From the NCBI GenBank assembly GCA_035270785.1, contig DATESN010000098.1, forward strand, positions 1-47,749: a DNA stretch of 47,749 nt, read 5' to 3'. Both the position numbers and the translations under genes were made by a program. Shown in pieces: positions 16,081 to 25,290 of this stretch. Below the pieces are notes generated by a model, which saw only the letters and a program-made list of their open reading frames with translations, was not told the DNA's origin and did not search any database. Source of the DNA: DATESN01 sp035270785. GTDB taxonomy: Bacteria > Bacillota > Clostridia > Lachnospirales > Lachnospiraceae. How positions within the stretch are numbered: the first letter of the stretch is position 1; each line of letters begins with the position of its first letter.

Positions 16081-16168
16081 ACAAACCTCCAAATGATAAA
16101 TTACTCTTACAAGATATTTCATCATTGTTTCAAATATTACAAAATTATTAAATTCTGTTACGAGAAAC

Positions 16169-16197
16169 ATAATATCAGAGCTTTTTATTTTTGTCAA
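16169..16197 (-). promoter_or_regulatory. Promoter for the cell-wall hydrolase
   Basis: A perfect TTGACA (16192-16197), 17-bp spacer and TATTAT (16169-16174) lie 88 bp upstream of the ATG. Confidence 0.7.
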
Positions 16198-16257
16198 GTT
16201 TTTGAAATTTTCAAGTTTGGTTTCAACATTTCATAATTTGGTATGCTACAATGTACC

Positions 16258-17052
16258 TTACATATTTTTAGATTTGTCCATACATACTTCCATAGCTTCC
16301 ATAACAGCGGCTCTAAATCCCATTTTTTCTAAGGTTTTAACTGCCTCAATGGTTGTTCCTTCTGGAGAGCAAACCATATCTTTCAATTCACCTGGATGTT
16401 TCCCTGTTTCTAGGACCATCTTTGCACTTCCAAGTACTGCTTGAGCCGCAAATTCGTAGGCTTGAGCTCTAGGCATTCCACCGGAAACTGCGGCGTCTGC
16501 CATTGCTTCAATAAGAATAAATACATAAGCAGGGGAACTTCCACTTACTGCTACTACTACATCCATCAATTTTTCCGAAACAAGACTAGCCTTTCCAAAA
16601 GAATTTAATAACTTTAAAACAAATTCTTTTTCCTCATAAGTAACAAATTCATTTAGACAAAATCCTGTACACCCCTCGCCCACAATGGCTGGGGCATTTG
16701 GCATACAACGAACTAATTTTATTTTAGTTTCAAATTCATTTTCTATAAATGACATTGTCTTTCCTGCTGCAATAGAAATAATTATTTGTTTTTCTGTAAT
16801 GATATCCTTTATGCCACTAATTACTTCATGAAAATATTGGGGTTTTACAGCTAAAAAAATAATATCTGCTTGTTCTGCCACTATCCTATTATTTGAAGTA
16901 ACTTCAATATTAAACTCTTTCGCAACTTGATTTCTAGAGTGATCTATTATTTCTGATCCAATAATATCTTCCGTACTTACCACTTTTTGAGATAACATAC
17001 CGCTCATGATAGCTTTTGCCATATTTCCCAATCCAATAAATCCAATTTTCAT
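16258..17052 (-). CDS. proC: Pyrroline-5-carboxylate reductase
   Basis: The product is 264 residues. The N-terminal Rossmann motif GFIGLGNMA (4-12) binds NAD(P)H, and the C-terminal dimerisation domain has the ProC signature SGSSPAYVFILIEAM and a GMPRAQAYEFA-type segment. It makes proline from pyrroline-5-carboxylate, the last step of proline synthesis. I chose ATG 17052, with GGAGG nine bases upstream; the frame before it overlaps the methyltransferase gene. It follows the trmH-family gene by 19 bp, so the two are probably co-transcribed. Confidence 0.95.
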   Translation of the reverse strand: MKIGFIGLGNMAKAIMSGMLSQKVVSTEDIIGSEIIDHSRNQVAKEFNIEVTSNNRIVAEQADIIFLAVKPQYFHEVISGIKDIITEKQIIISIAAGKTMSFIENEFETKIKLVRCMPNAPAIVGEGCTGFCLNEFVTYEEKEFVLKLLNSFGKASLVSEKLMDVVVAVSGSSPAYVFILIEAMADAAVSGGMPRAQAYEFAAQAVLGSAKMVLETGKHPGELKDMVCSPEGTTIEAVKTLEKMGFRAAVMEAMEVCMDKSKNM

Positions 17053-17071
17053 GATTTTTTTCCTCCATCTT

Positions 17072-17851
17072 TTAATTGTGACGCTTTTGTCGATTTGCCT
17101 CATACATAAGTACTGTGGACGCAATTGCAGCATTTAAAGACTCTACTTTTCCATCCATTGGGATCTTTATGTAAACATCAGCCTTATTGGCTGTTTTATC
17201 CTTCAATCCATTACCTTCGTTGCCAATTAAAAATCCTGTTCCTTCTATATAAGAAGCTTCATCATAAAGAACTGTCCCTTTTAAATGAGCCGCATAAATC
17301 CTTATTCCATTTTCTTTTAATGTATCCATAGTATCTACCAAATCTTCCGTATAGACAAATGGCATGCGATAAATGGAACCCATTGTTGCACGTATGGTTT
17401 TTGGATTATAAATATCCACCGTTTCCATTGACATTATAACACCATCCACCCCTGCTCCTTCTGCTGTACGTAAAATGGTACCCAGATTTCCAGGATCCTG
17501 AATATCCTCTAAAAGCATAATAAGAGGGTTTTTCTTATGAGTTATGTCACCCACATCGTATTTAAACTGTCTTAACACACATAATATTCCTTGAGGGGTC
17601 TTTGTATCAGAAATCTTTGAAAATACCTGCCCGGAAACGGTCTCCCAATTACACATTTTTAGCTTTTTCATAAGCAAATTATCCAAATGTAAATTTTCAG
17701 AAACATAGACTTCCATAATTTGCTCAACAGGCGCCTCTAAAAACATTTTGATTCCTTCTACTAAAAAAACCTTTTGTTCATTTCTAAGCTTTCCTTTTTG
17801 ATTCCATGCAACTATCTGCTTTACTCGCTGATTTGATGTGCTGTTTATCAT
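17072..17851 (-). CDS. SpoU/TrmH-family RNA 2'-O-ribose methyltransferase
   Basis: The product is 259 residues. An N-terminal substrate-binding domain (about 1-95) is followed by the knotted SPOUT methyltransferase domain: LLEDIQDPGNLGTILRTAEG (motif 1), FLIGNEGNGLKD (motif 2) and IPMDGKVESLNAAIASTVLM (motif 3). It uses SAM to methylate a ribose in rRNA or tRNA; the exact target, possibly 23S rRNA, cannot be read from the sequence. It precedes proC by 19 bp, and the pfkA terminator lies upstream, so it has its own promoter or receives read-through. Confidence 0.9.
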   Translation of the reverse strand: MINSTSNQRVKQIVAWNQKGKLRNEQKVFLVEGIKMFLEAPVEQIMEVYVSENLHLDNLLMKKLKMCNWETVSGQVFSKISDTKTPQGILCVLRQFKYDVGDITHKKNPLIMLLEDIQDPGNLGTILRTAEGAGVDGVIMSMETVDIYNPKTIRATMGSIYRMPFVYTEDLVDTMDTLKENGIRIYAAHLKGTVLYDEASYIEGTGFLIGNEGNGLKDKTANKADVYIKIPMDGKVESLNAAIASTVLMYEANRQKRHN

Positions 17852-17893
17852 AAAACAACTCTCTTTCTTCTATATAATATAAGTTTTCTCTTA

Positions 17894-17926
17894 AATAAAA
17901 AAGGTGGGCAACACGTACCACCTTTT
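17894..17926 (-). terminator. pfkA terminator, overlapping the stop codon
   Basis: On the minus strand AAAAGGTGG pairs with CCACCTTTT around an 11-base loop, followed by TTTATTT. The upstream arm includes the end of pfkA. Confidence 0.75.
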
Positions 17927-18899
17927 ACATAGAAAGGACTCTACTTACTTCATATTGATAATCTGGAATCAATTTCTCCATAGCAAGTGCTTCTTCAATA
18001 TCAAAATCTTGAAACTCTCCGTGTTTATAACCTACGACACGATTTGTTTTTCCAGCACAAAGAATATCAGCAGCATAAGAACCCATGATAGATGCGTAAA
18101 ACCGATCTTTACAAGTTGGATTACCCCCACGTTGCATATATCCTAAAATAGTGGCACGTGTTTCTATTCCTGTTGCCGCCTCTATTCTTCTAGCCATGGA
18201 CGTGGAATGCCCAATTCCTTCAGCATTAATGATAATATGGTGAGTTTTAAAATGTTTCCTATTGTTTATAATATTATTGATAATCTTTTGTTCATCATAA
18301 TCATACTTTTCAGGAAGTAAAATGTCTTCTGCTCCATTTGCAACACCACACCAAAGAGCAATATACCCTGCATTCCTGCCCATTACTTCAATAATACTAC
18401 AGCGTTCATGGGAGGAAGATGTATCGCGAACCTTGTCTATGGCTTCCATCGCTGTGTTAATAGCCGTATCAAATCCTATCGTATAATCTGTACTAGCAAT
18501 ATCCAAATCAATTGTTCCAGGAATTCCAATGGTATTAATACCATGCCTTGCAAGATCTTGTGCTCCCCGATATGAGCCATCACCACCAATAACAATTAAT
18601 CCATCAATTCCATGTTTTTTACAAATTTCGGCTCCTTTTTTTTGGCCTTCCTCAGTGCAAAATTCTGGGCATCTAGCCGTTCCTAGAATTGTACCACCTC
18701 TTTGGATGATATCTGATACAGACTTTTTTTCCATTTCAACTATCTCTTCATTCAAAAGTCCTTGATATCCTTTTTTTACACCTTTTACTTTTACGCCGTT
18801 GGCTAATGCCTTGCGAACAACCGCACGTATAGCTGCGTTCATTCCTGGAGCATCTCCTCCGCTTGTCAATACACCTATTGTCTTAATACTTTTCGTCAT
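17925..18899 (-). CDS. pfkA: 6-phosphofructokinase, ATP-type
   Basis: The product is 324 residues. It has the ATP loop LTSGGDAPGMNAAIR (11-25), GGDGS (105-109; the glycine in this motif marks ATP use rather than pyrophosphate) and GIPGTIDLD (125-133). It phosphorylates fructose 6-phosphate, the committed step of glycolysis. The catalytic loop reads TIDLD where most ATP enzymes have TIDND; both aspartates are kept and only the asparagine is replaced by leucine. AGGAGG lies before the ATG. It lies 125 bp downstream of dnaE on the same strand, and its terminator overlaps its stop. Confidence 0.95.
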   Translation of the reverse strand: MTKSIKTIGVLTSGGDAPGMNAAIRAVVRKALANGVKVKGVKKGYQGLLNEEIVEMEKKSVSDIIQRGGTILGTARCPEFCTEEGQKKGAEICKKHGIDGLIVIGGDGSYRGAQDLARHGINTIGIPGTIDLDIASTDYTIGFDTAINTAMEAIDKVRDTSSSHERCSIIEVMGRNAGYIALWCGVANGAEDILLPEKYDYDEQKIINNIINNRKHFKTHHIIINAEGIGHSTSMARRIEAATGIETRATILGYMQRGGNPTCKDRFYASIMGSYAADILCAGKTNRVVGYKHGEFQDFDIEEALAMEKLIPDYQYEVSRVLSM

Positions 18900-19024
18900 G
18901 TTAGTACCTCCTATATAAATCCAACTATTTATTTTTATTAATCTAAATGAAACAAACCCAATTTGTTACATTTTAATGCATTTTCTCATCATTATCAATG
19001 ATTTTCACAAAATAGCAAGTCATC

Positions 19025-22000
19025 TTAAACCACTTTAATGTTTTCTTGACCAAAAATTGCCGATAACTTTCTTATTAATTCTGGATTAGCATTGACACTT
19101 TTATTTTTAGGAAGGTTTTTCATTGACTTTGGGTTTTCAATATAGATTACAACAACATCCTTACCATCCGAATCATTAATTGCTTCATATAAGTCTTTTT
19201 CTGATTTTTCAAATAGCGCAAGGTCATGGAATTTGACCCACAGACGCTTGGGAATATCATCAAATAGAGTTATTTTTTCACATATTAATTTTCCATCTTT
19301 CTCTTCTTCCACCGATACTCTTCCACGTATAAAAACTTTACTATCTTCCACAAGCTTAGAAGCATTCGCCTCATAATCCCGTGGAAAAACAACCACTTCA
19401 ACCGTTCCGACTAAATCTTCTAATGTTAAAAAAGCCATAACTTTATCGTTTTTTGTGTATTTGATCTTTTTTTCTGCAATCATTCCACCAATGGTGACAG
19501 ATTGTCCATCCAATTCATACACTTTTGCTACGCCAGTTTCTTCATCTAAATAAAAATCAGCTGTAGTGGCCGAAATATTTTTCTTCCATATGGCCTCATA
19601 CTCTTCTAAAGGATGACCACTAATATATACACCTAATACTTCTTTTTCAAATCCCAGCAACATTTCTTTTGAATATTCACCTACATCTGGAAGTTTTACA
19701 TCATAATTTTCTTTTTCTTCTTCATCCACAATATCAAATAAAGACATTTGACCAGACATATTATTTTTTTTATCTTGATGAATGTGATCCATAATTTGTA
19801 CATAAATACTCATAAATTGTTTTCTTGTGCCACCTAGACTGTCTAATACTCCTGCCTTAATAAAGTTTTCTATGGCACGCTTATTAATATCTTTTTCCGC
19901 ATCAGAAGACCTTGTTAAAAAGTCTTTCAGATTGGTGAATTTCCCTCTCATAGACCTCTCTTTTACAATCCCCTCAATAACTGGTCTCCCTACTCCTTTA
20001 ATGGCCGTAAGTGCATAGCGAATAGAACCTCCTGCCACTGAAAATCCTGCTTCACCCTCATTGATGTCAGGTGGCAAAATATCAATTCCCATAGAACGAC
20101 AGGATAAAATATATTCTGAAACCTTTCCAGCATTATCAATCACAGATGTAAGAAGTGCCGCCATATATTCAACTGGATAATGATATTTTAAAAATGCCGT
20201 TTGGTAAGATATTACGGCGTAAGCTGCTGCATGAGACTTATTAAAAGCATACTTCGCAAAATCCATCATATCATCGTATATCTTACCTGCCACTTCTTCT
20301 GAAATCCCTATTGCTTTACATCCAGGAACACCTTCCTCAACATTTCCAAAAACAAAGTTGGCCCGCTCCTTTTCCATAACATTTTGCTTTTTCTTACTCA
20401 TTGCACGACGAACCAAGTCGCTTCGTCCTAGCGTATATCCACCCAAATCGCGAACAATCTGCATAACCTGTTCTTGATAAACAATACAACCATAGGTAGG
20501 GGCTAAAATCGGTTCCAGCTGTGGGCAAGAATAGGTAATCTTGTCCGGATTGTTCTTACCTCGAATATATTTGGGAATAAACTCCATTGGTCCTGGACGA
20601 TATAGTGAAATCCCTGCAATAATATCTTCTAATGATTGCGGTTTAAGTTCCTTCATGAAACTTTTCATCCCTGGACTTTCCAATTGGAACATACCATCCG
20701 TGCGACCTGTTCCAATAGAGTGAAGCACTTTTTCATCTTCAAAATCTATCTTACTTATTTCAATATCAATATCCCGAACCTTTTTTACATTACGAACCGC
20801 GTTCTGAATTACGGTTAATGTTCGAAGACCCAAAAAGTCCATTTTTAGCAAGCCTAATTCTTCTAAGATGGTCATTACAAACTGTGTGGTAATTGATCCA
20901 TCACTTCCCCTTGAAAGAGGAACAAACTCATCGGCTGCTTCCTGACAAATAACAACCCCTGCTGCATGCATAGAAGTATGTCTTGGAAGACCTTCTAACC
21001 GTTTGCTCATGTCGATTAATAAATGGACTTGTTCATCCTTTTCATATAAAGAGCGAAATTCCTGATTAATAGCTAAGGCCCTATCTATCGTTATATTAAG
21101 TTCATTAGGTATCATTTTAGCTATGGAATCTACAAATGCATATGGCAAATCCATAACACGTCCCACATCACGAATTACTCCTTTTGCGGCCATGGTTCCA
21201 AATGTGACAATTTGAACCACTTTGTCAACACCGTATTTTTTTACCACATATTCAATGACTTCTTGCCTTCGTTCAAAGCAAAAGTCAATATCTATATCTG
21301 GCATAGACACACGCTCCGGATTTAGAAACCGTTCAAATAGTAAATTATATTTAATGGGATCAATATCGGTAATTCTTAAGCAGTAGGAAACAATGCTTCC
21401 TGCCGCACTACCGCGTCCAGGACCAACAATAATATCTTGCTCTCTTGCAAATTTGATAAAATCCCAGGTTATTAAAAAGTAATCTACATACCCCATTTTA
21501 AGGATTGTATTTAATTCATATTCTAATCTTTCTTGTAACCCATCACTATTACTTGGATAACGTTCTTTCAGTCCTTCAAAACATAGTTTCTTAAGATATT
21601 CCCAAGAATCATATCCCTTAGGTACATCATATTTTGGTAACTTAGTAACACCAAACTCAATGGAAACATTACATCTTTCTGCAATTGCATGAGTGTTTTG
21701 TATTGCATCTAGAGCATATGGAAAAAGCATGTTCATTTCTTCTTCACTTTTAACAAAATATTGGCCGCCCTCATAGCGCATTCTGTCTTCATCTGCTACC
21801 TTTTTACCCGTTTGAATGCATAATAAAATATCATGTGGCTTCACATCATCCGCATAGGTATAGTGGATATCATTGGTAGCTACAAGTGGAATATCAAGTT
21901 CTTTACTCATGGATAACAGGGCAGTATTTACTGTCTTTTGCATTGGTATACCGTGGTCTTGTAACTCTAAATAATAATTACCTTTGCCAAAACAAGTTTC

Positions 22001-22486
22001 ATATTTTCTTGCTGCCTTTTTTGCCTCATCCACCAATCCTCTTTGAATATATCGTTGTACTTCCCCAGCAAGACAAGCAGAAAGAGCAATCACTCCTTCG
22101 TGAAACTCTTGCAATACTTCCATGTCAACACGGGGTTTATAATAAAATCCTTCTGTAAATCCTCTTGAAACAATTTTCATGAGATTTGCATAACCTATAT
22201 TGTTTTCAGCAAGCAAGACAAGATGATAATACCTATCTTCTCCACCTGTAAGTTCTTTATCAAATCTAGAATTAGGCGCGACATAGACTTCGCATCCTAT
22301 AATTGGCTTTATTCCAGCTTCTTTTGCGGCACGATAAAAATCAATGACGCCATACATAACGCCATGATCTGTAATAGCCGCACTATCCATACCAAGCTCT
22401 TTCACACGCTTTACATATTCTTTTATTTTATTAGAACCATCCAGCAAACTGTATTCTGTATGTACATGAAGATGAGTAAATGCCAT
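19025..22486 (-). CDS. dnaE: DNA polymerase III alpha subunit (DnaE)
   Basis: The product is 1,153 residues. The PHP domain is N-terminal (HLHVHTEYSLLDG, ITDHGVMYG, about 1-210), then the polymerase core with the metal-binding PDIDIDF (about 395-401) and LLKMDFLGLRTL, then a helix-hairpin-helix and a C-terminal OB-fold (ITIGGMIAEKKIKYTKN, about 1000-1080). This order is DnaE1 rather than PolC, since there is no inserted exonuclease domain. It is an essential replicative polymerase component; Clostridia usually have PolC too, which is not in this window. AGGAG precedes the ATG. It is probably monocistronic or co-transcribed with pfkA. Confidence 0.96.
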   Translation of the reverse strand: MAFTHLHVHTEYSLLDGSNKIKEYVKRVKELGMDSAAITDHGVMYGVIDFYRAAKEAGIKPIIGCEVYVAPNSRFDKELTGGEDRYYHLVLLAENNIGYANLMKIVSRGFTEGFYYKPRVDMEVLQEFHEGVIALSACLAGEVQRYIQRGLVDEAKKAARKYETCFGKGNYYLELQDHGIPMQKTVNTALLSMSKELDIPLVATNDIHYTYADDVKPHDILLCIQTGKKVADEDRMRYEGGQYFVKSEEEMNMLFPYALDAIQNTHAIAERCNVSIEFGVTKLPKYDVPKGYDSWEYLKKLCFEGLKERYPSNSDGLQERLEYELNTILKMGYVDYFLITWDFIKFAREQDIIVGPGRGSAAGSIVSYCLRITDIDPIKYNLLFERFLNPERVSMPDIDIDFCFERRQEVIEYVVKKYGVDKVVQIVTFGTMAAKGVIRDVGRVMDLPYAFVDSIAKMIPNELNITIDRALAINQEFRSLYEKDEQVHLLIDMSKRLEGLPRHTSMHAAGVVICQEAADEFVPLSRGSDGSITTQFVMTILEELGLLKMDFLGLRTLTVIQNAVRNVKKVRDIDIEISKIDFEDEKVLHSIGTGRTDGMFQLESPGMKSFMKELKPQSLEDIIAGISLYRPGPMEFIPKYIRGKNNPDKITYSCPQLEPILAPTYGCIVYQEQVMQIVRDLGGYTLGRSDLVRRAMSKKKQNVMEKERANFVFGNVEEGVPGCKAIGISEEVAGKIYDDMMDFAKYAFNKSHAAAYAVISYQTAFLKYHYPVEYMAALLTSVIDNAGKVSEYILSCRSMGIDILPPDINEGEAGFSVAGGSIRYALTAIKGVGRPVIEGIVKERSMRGKFTNLKDFLTRSSDAEKDINKRAIENFIKAGVLDSLGGTRKQFMSIYVQIMDHIHQDKKNNMSGQMSLFDIVDEEEKENYDVKLPDVGEYSKEMLLGFEKEVLGVYISGHPLEEYEAIWKKNISATTADFYLDEETGVAKVYELDGQSVTIGGMIAEKKIKYTKNDKVMAFLTLEDLVGTVEVVVFPRDYEANASKLVEDSKVFIRGRVSVEEEKDGKLICEKITLFDDIPKRLWVKFHDLALFEKSEKDLYEAINDSDGKDVVVIYIENPKSMKNLPKNKSVNANPELIRKLSAIFGQENIKVV

Positions 22487-22523
22487 TTTAGACTCCTATC
22501 TTTTCAAACTATTTCTATTTAGT

Positions 22524-22552
22524 ATTATAGCAAGCATCTTATATAGTAACAA
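22524..22552 (-). promoter_or_regulatory. dnaE promoter
   Basis: TTGTTA (22547-22552), a 17-bp spacer and a perfect TATAAT (22524-22529) lie about 40 bp before the dnaE start. Confidence 0.6.
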
Positions 22553-22561
22553 GACAAGAAG

Positions 22562-22594
22562 TAAAAAAGACACAAGGAAAAATTCCTTGTGTCC
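22562..22594 (-). terminator. metK terminator
   Basis: On the minus strand GACACAAGGA pairs perfectly with TCCTTGTGTC across a 5-base loop and is followed by TTTTTT. It separates metK from the dnaE promoter. Confidence 0.85.
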
Positions 22595-22610
22595 TTACAA
22601 CGTATTATGA

Positions 22611-23798
22611 TTATAAATATTTCTTAAGGGTGTCAACTTTATCTAGTTTTTCCCAAGGCAAATCTAAATCATGACGTCCAAAGTGTCCGTATGCAGCAGT
22701 TTGTTTATAAATAGGGCGTCTAAGATCTAACATTTTAATAATTCCTGCTGGTCGAAGGTCAAAGTTATCACGAATAAGCTCTACTAACTTTTCTTCTGAG
22801 ATCTTTCCAGTACCAAAGGTATCTACCATAATGGAAGTTGGATGAGCCACTCCAATAGCATAGGATAATTGAATCTCACATTTTTCAGCAAGACCTGCTG
22901 CCACAATATTCTTAGCGACATATCTGGCCGCATATGCTGCAGAACGGTCAACCTTTGTACAATCTTTACCTGAAAAAGCACCACCACCATGTCTTGCATA
23001 TCCACCGTATGTGTCTACGATAATTTTACGGCCTGTTAGACCCGAATCTCCATGAGGTCCACCAATTACAAATCTCCCTGTTGGATTAATAAAGAACTTT
23101 GTATCTTTATCAATTAATTCCATTGGAAGTACAACATCAAATACATGTTTTTTAATATCTTCGTGAATTTGTTCTTGGGTTGCTTCTTCATCGTGTTGCG
23201 TTGATAAAACAACAGCCTCTAAGCGTTTTGGTTTTCCAGCATTATCGTATTCTACAGATACTTGCGTTTTTCCATCTGGCCTTAAATATTGAATGGTTCC
23301 ATTTTTACGAACCTCTGTTAATTTAAGTGCAAGTTTATGAGCTAATGAAATAGGATATGGCATATATTCCTCTGTTTCATTGGAAGCAAATCCAAACATC
23401 ATTCCTTGATCCCCGGCACCAATGGCATCTATTTCTTCTTCACTCATTGTGTGCTCTTTAGCTTCAAGTGCTTTGTCAACACCCATTGCGATATCTGTGG
23501 ATTGTTTGTCTAACGCTATCATAACTGCGCATGTATTTGCATCAAATCCATACTCTGAATTGGTATATCCAATTTCTTTTACCGTATCACGTACAATATT
23601 TGAGATATCTATATTTGCTTTTGTAGTTATTTCACCCATAACTACAACAAATCCTGTACTAATACATGTTTCACATGCAACACGGCTCATTGGGTCTTCT
23701 GCCATTAATGCGTCTAATACCGCATCAGAAATAGCATCACATATTTTGTCTGGATGACCTTCTGTTACAGACTCCGACGTAAATAATAGTTTTTCCAT
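22611..23798 (-). CDS. metK: S-adenosylmethionine synthetase
   Basis: The product is 395 residues, the usual length. Signature segments are ESVTEGHPDKICDAISD near the N-terminus, GAGDQGMMFGFA, and GGPHGDSGLTGRK followed by YGGYARHGGGAFSGKD. It makes SAM from methionine and ATP. AAGGAGG precedes the ATG. It is controlled by the SAM-I riboswitch immediately upstream, so it is switched off when SAM is abundant. Confidence 0.97.
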   Translation of the reverse strand: MEKLLFTSESVTEGHPDKICDAISDAVLDALMAEDPMSRVACETCISTGFVVVMGEITTKANIDISNIVRDTVKEIGYTNSEYGFDANTCAVMIALDKQSTDIAMGVDKALEAKEHTMSEEEIDAIGAGDQGMMFGFASNETEEYMPYPISLAHKLALKLTEVRKNGTIQYLRPDGKTQVSVEYDNAGKPKRLEAVVLSTQHDEEATQEQIHEDIKKHVFDVVLPMELIDKDTKFFINPTGRFVIGGPHGDSGLTGRKIIVDTYGGYARHGGGAFSGKDCTKVDRSAAYAARYVAKNIVAAGLAEKCEIQLSYAIGVAHPTSIMVDTFGTGKISEEKLVELIRDNFDLRPAGIIKMLDLRRPIYKQTAAYGHFGRHDLDLPWEKLDKVDTLKKYL

Positions 23799-23853
23799 GT
23801 TTTTTCCTCCTTATAAAAGATCCTTTTATTACATTAAATTCTCTTAAGGGTAA

Positions 23854-23875
23854 CAAAAAATCCGCCATAAGCGGA
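23854..23875 (-). terminator. SAM-I riboswitch expression-platform terminator
   Basis: On the minus strand TCCGC pairs with GCGGA across a TTATG loop, followed by TTTTTTG. It lies 23 bases after the aptamer and 55 bases before the metK start. Confidence 0.8.
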
Positions 23876-23898
23876 CTTGATATTTTTATAATCAAACC

Positions 23899-23995
23899 CT
23901 CTTATTGTTCGATTGATCGCTCAGGTTGGCACCTTCCATTACGGGGTTGCCGTGGCTTCATAGGTCCTTTGTACCTCCACCACTCTGAATAAGAG
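23899..23995 (-). ncRNA. SAM-I riboswitch aptamer (S-box) of metK
   Basis: On the minus strand the P1 strands CTCTTATT and AATAAGAG close the fold. Inside are the canonical S-box stretches: AGAGTGGTGGAGG, then GGACCTATGAAGCCACGGC, AACC, and AAGGTGCCAACCTGA. Position and sequence match the SAM-I class that controls methionine/SAM genes in Firmicutes. With the downstream terminator it forms a transcriptional OFF switch. Confidence 0.95.
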
Positions 23996-24035
23996 AAATT
24001 ACTGCTAATATTATTAAATTAATATATCTGATTAA

Positions 24036-24064
24036 AAGATACACCAATTCACTTCTATTGTCAA
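24036..24064 (-). promoter_or_regulatory. metK promoter
   Basis: Perfect TTGACA (24059-24064), a 17-bp spacer and TATCTT (24036-24041) lie about 40 bp upstream of the riboswitch. Confidence 0.6.
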
Positions 24065-24072
24065 TTGATTCG

Positions 24073-24101
24073 TTGACAACACTGTATAAAAATCTTATAA
24101 T
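24073..24101 (+). promoter_or_regulatory. HD-GYP gene promoter, divergent from metK
   Basis: TTGACA (24073-24078), a 17-bp spacer and TATAAT (24096-24101) are both perfect. The ATG at 24149 is 47 bp downstream. Confidence 0.75.
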
Positions 24102-24148
24102 TTTAATAATAACAAATAAAAATATCTTTCAAAAATGGTGGGCTATGC

Positions 24149-25222
24149 ATGAAAAGATTGGACACAAAAGAACTTGTACCTGGAATGATTACTGCGGAAG
24201 ATGTCTATACCTATAGCAACCAACTCATTTTACCTAAAGGCTTGGTTTTAACAGACAAAACAATTACAAAACTAGAGTTTTATTCCGTATTAAGCATCCG
24301 CGTAGAAGACAAAAAGGCTAAACAGGCAGTTGAAATTATAGAAGATCCCTCCTATAGTGAACGAATTCAGTCAAGTAAGGAGTTTATAGAATATAAAACA
24401 AAGTTTGACAAAACATTGGATCTTTTTAAGGTTTCTATTTTTGATATTGTAAAAAATAAAGCGCCTGTTGATACAGATTTTTTACTAGAACAGACATTAA
24501 ATCTATTAAAAAATAACGGAGAAAAAATAAATCTTTTTTTAATGCTTCATAATATGCGACAATATGATGATCTTACTTTCGCTCATAGTATTAATGTCGC
24601 ACTTATTTGTAACCAATTTGCACAGTGGCTTCATTTTTCCAAAGAAGATATTGAACTTGCAACTTTATGTGGTCTCCTTCATGATATCGGTAAATTATCT
24701 ATTCCTGATTCTATTATCAAAAAACCTGACAAACTTACTGTCAGGGAATATAAAGTCGTAAAAACTCATCCTCTAGAGGGATATAATATATTGAAATCCT
24801 CTAATATCAATGAACACATTAAAAACTCGGTTCTTATGCACCATGAACGATTTGACGGAACTGGTTATCCACTAGGTATTTCTAGTGATAAAATTGATAA
24901 ATTTGCAAATATTGTTTCTATTGCTGATGTATATGAAGCAATGACTTCAAAAAGGATTTACCGTGGTCCATTATGCCCTTTTAAAGTAATTGAACTTTTT
25001 GAATCTGAAGGTCTACAAAAATACAATGCAGATTATATCATAACATTTTTACGCAATATTATAACCACACAATTAGGTAGTCGTGTTCGCTTAAATAATG
25101 GTGAAACCGGTGAAGTTATATTTATTAATCAAAATGATCTGGCGAACCCTACTATAAAATCTGGGCAAAAATATATTGATCTATCAAAGGAACCTAATTT
25201 GCATATCGAAACAATTATTTAA
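24149..25222 (+). CDS. HD-GYP domain phosphodiesterase
   Basis: The product is 357 residues. The N-terminal ~110 residues have no membrane segment or known sensor. The HD-GYP domain (about 140-280) has HDIGK (178-182), THPLEGYNIL, and HHERFDGTGYP (231-241) with the GYP motif intact. Such enzymes usually hydrolyse c-di-GMP, sometimes cGAMP. The C-terminal ~60 residues (VRLNNGETGEVIFINQND) look like a small beta-barrel, as in related clostridial proteins. It is a lone plus-strand gene with its own consensus promoter, divergent from metK. No GGDEF partner is visible, so its signal is not clear from context. Confidence 0.88.
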   Translation: MKRLDTKELVPGMITAEDVYTYSNQLILPKGLVLTDKTITKLEFYSVLSIRVEDKKAKQAVEIIEDPSYSERIQSSKEFIEYKTKFDKTLDLFKVSIFDIVKNKAPVDTDFLLEQTLNLLKNNGEKINLFLMLHNMRQYDDLTFAHSINVALICNQFAQWLHFSKEDIELATLCGLLHDIGKLSIPDSIIKKPDKLTVREYKVVKTHPLEGYNILKSSNINEHIKNSVLMHHERFDGTGYPLGISSDKIDKFANIVSIADVYEAMTSKRIYRGPLCPFKVIELFESEGLQKYNADYIITFLRNIITTQLGSRVRLNNGETGEVIFINQNDLANPTIKSGQKYIDLSKEPNLHIETII

Positions 25223-25231
25223 AGATTCATT

Positions 25232-25281
25232 ATAAAAAAATAAGGACAAAAGCCAAAACTGGCCTCGTCCTTATTTTTTTA
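25232..25281. terminator. Bidirectional terminator between the HD-GYP gene and murA
   Basis: AAAAAAATAAGGAC and GTCCTTATTTTTTT flank a 21-base loop. The T-run on each strand serves the convergent HD-GYP and murA genes. Confidence 0.85.
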
Positions 25282-25290
25282 TATCATACT

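Noticed and set aside
15797..16096. 99-residue plus-strand frame opposite the cell-wall hydrolase
   Set aside because: The opposite strand carries a signal peptide and SH3 domain with a good ribosome-binding site.
16081..16197. N-terminal extension of the cell-wall hydrolase
   Set aside because: It runs from the -35 of a consensus promoter; the signal peptide begins at 16080 with GGAGG before it.
20541..20818. Plus-strand frames inside dnaE
   Set aside because: They lie over conserved polymerase motifs on the minus strand and have no ribosome-binding site.
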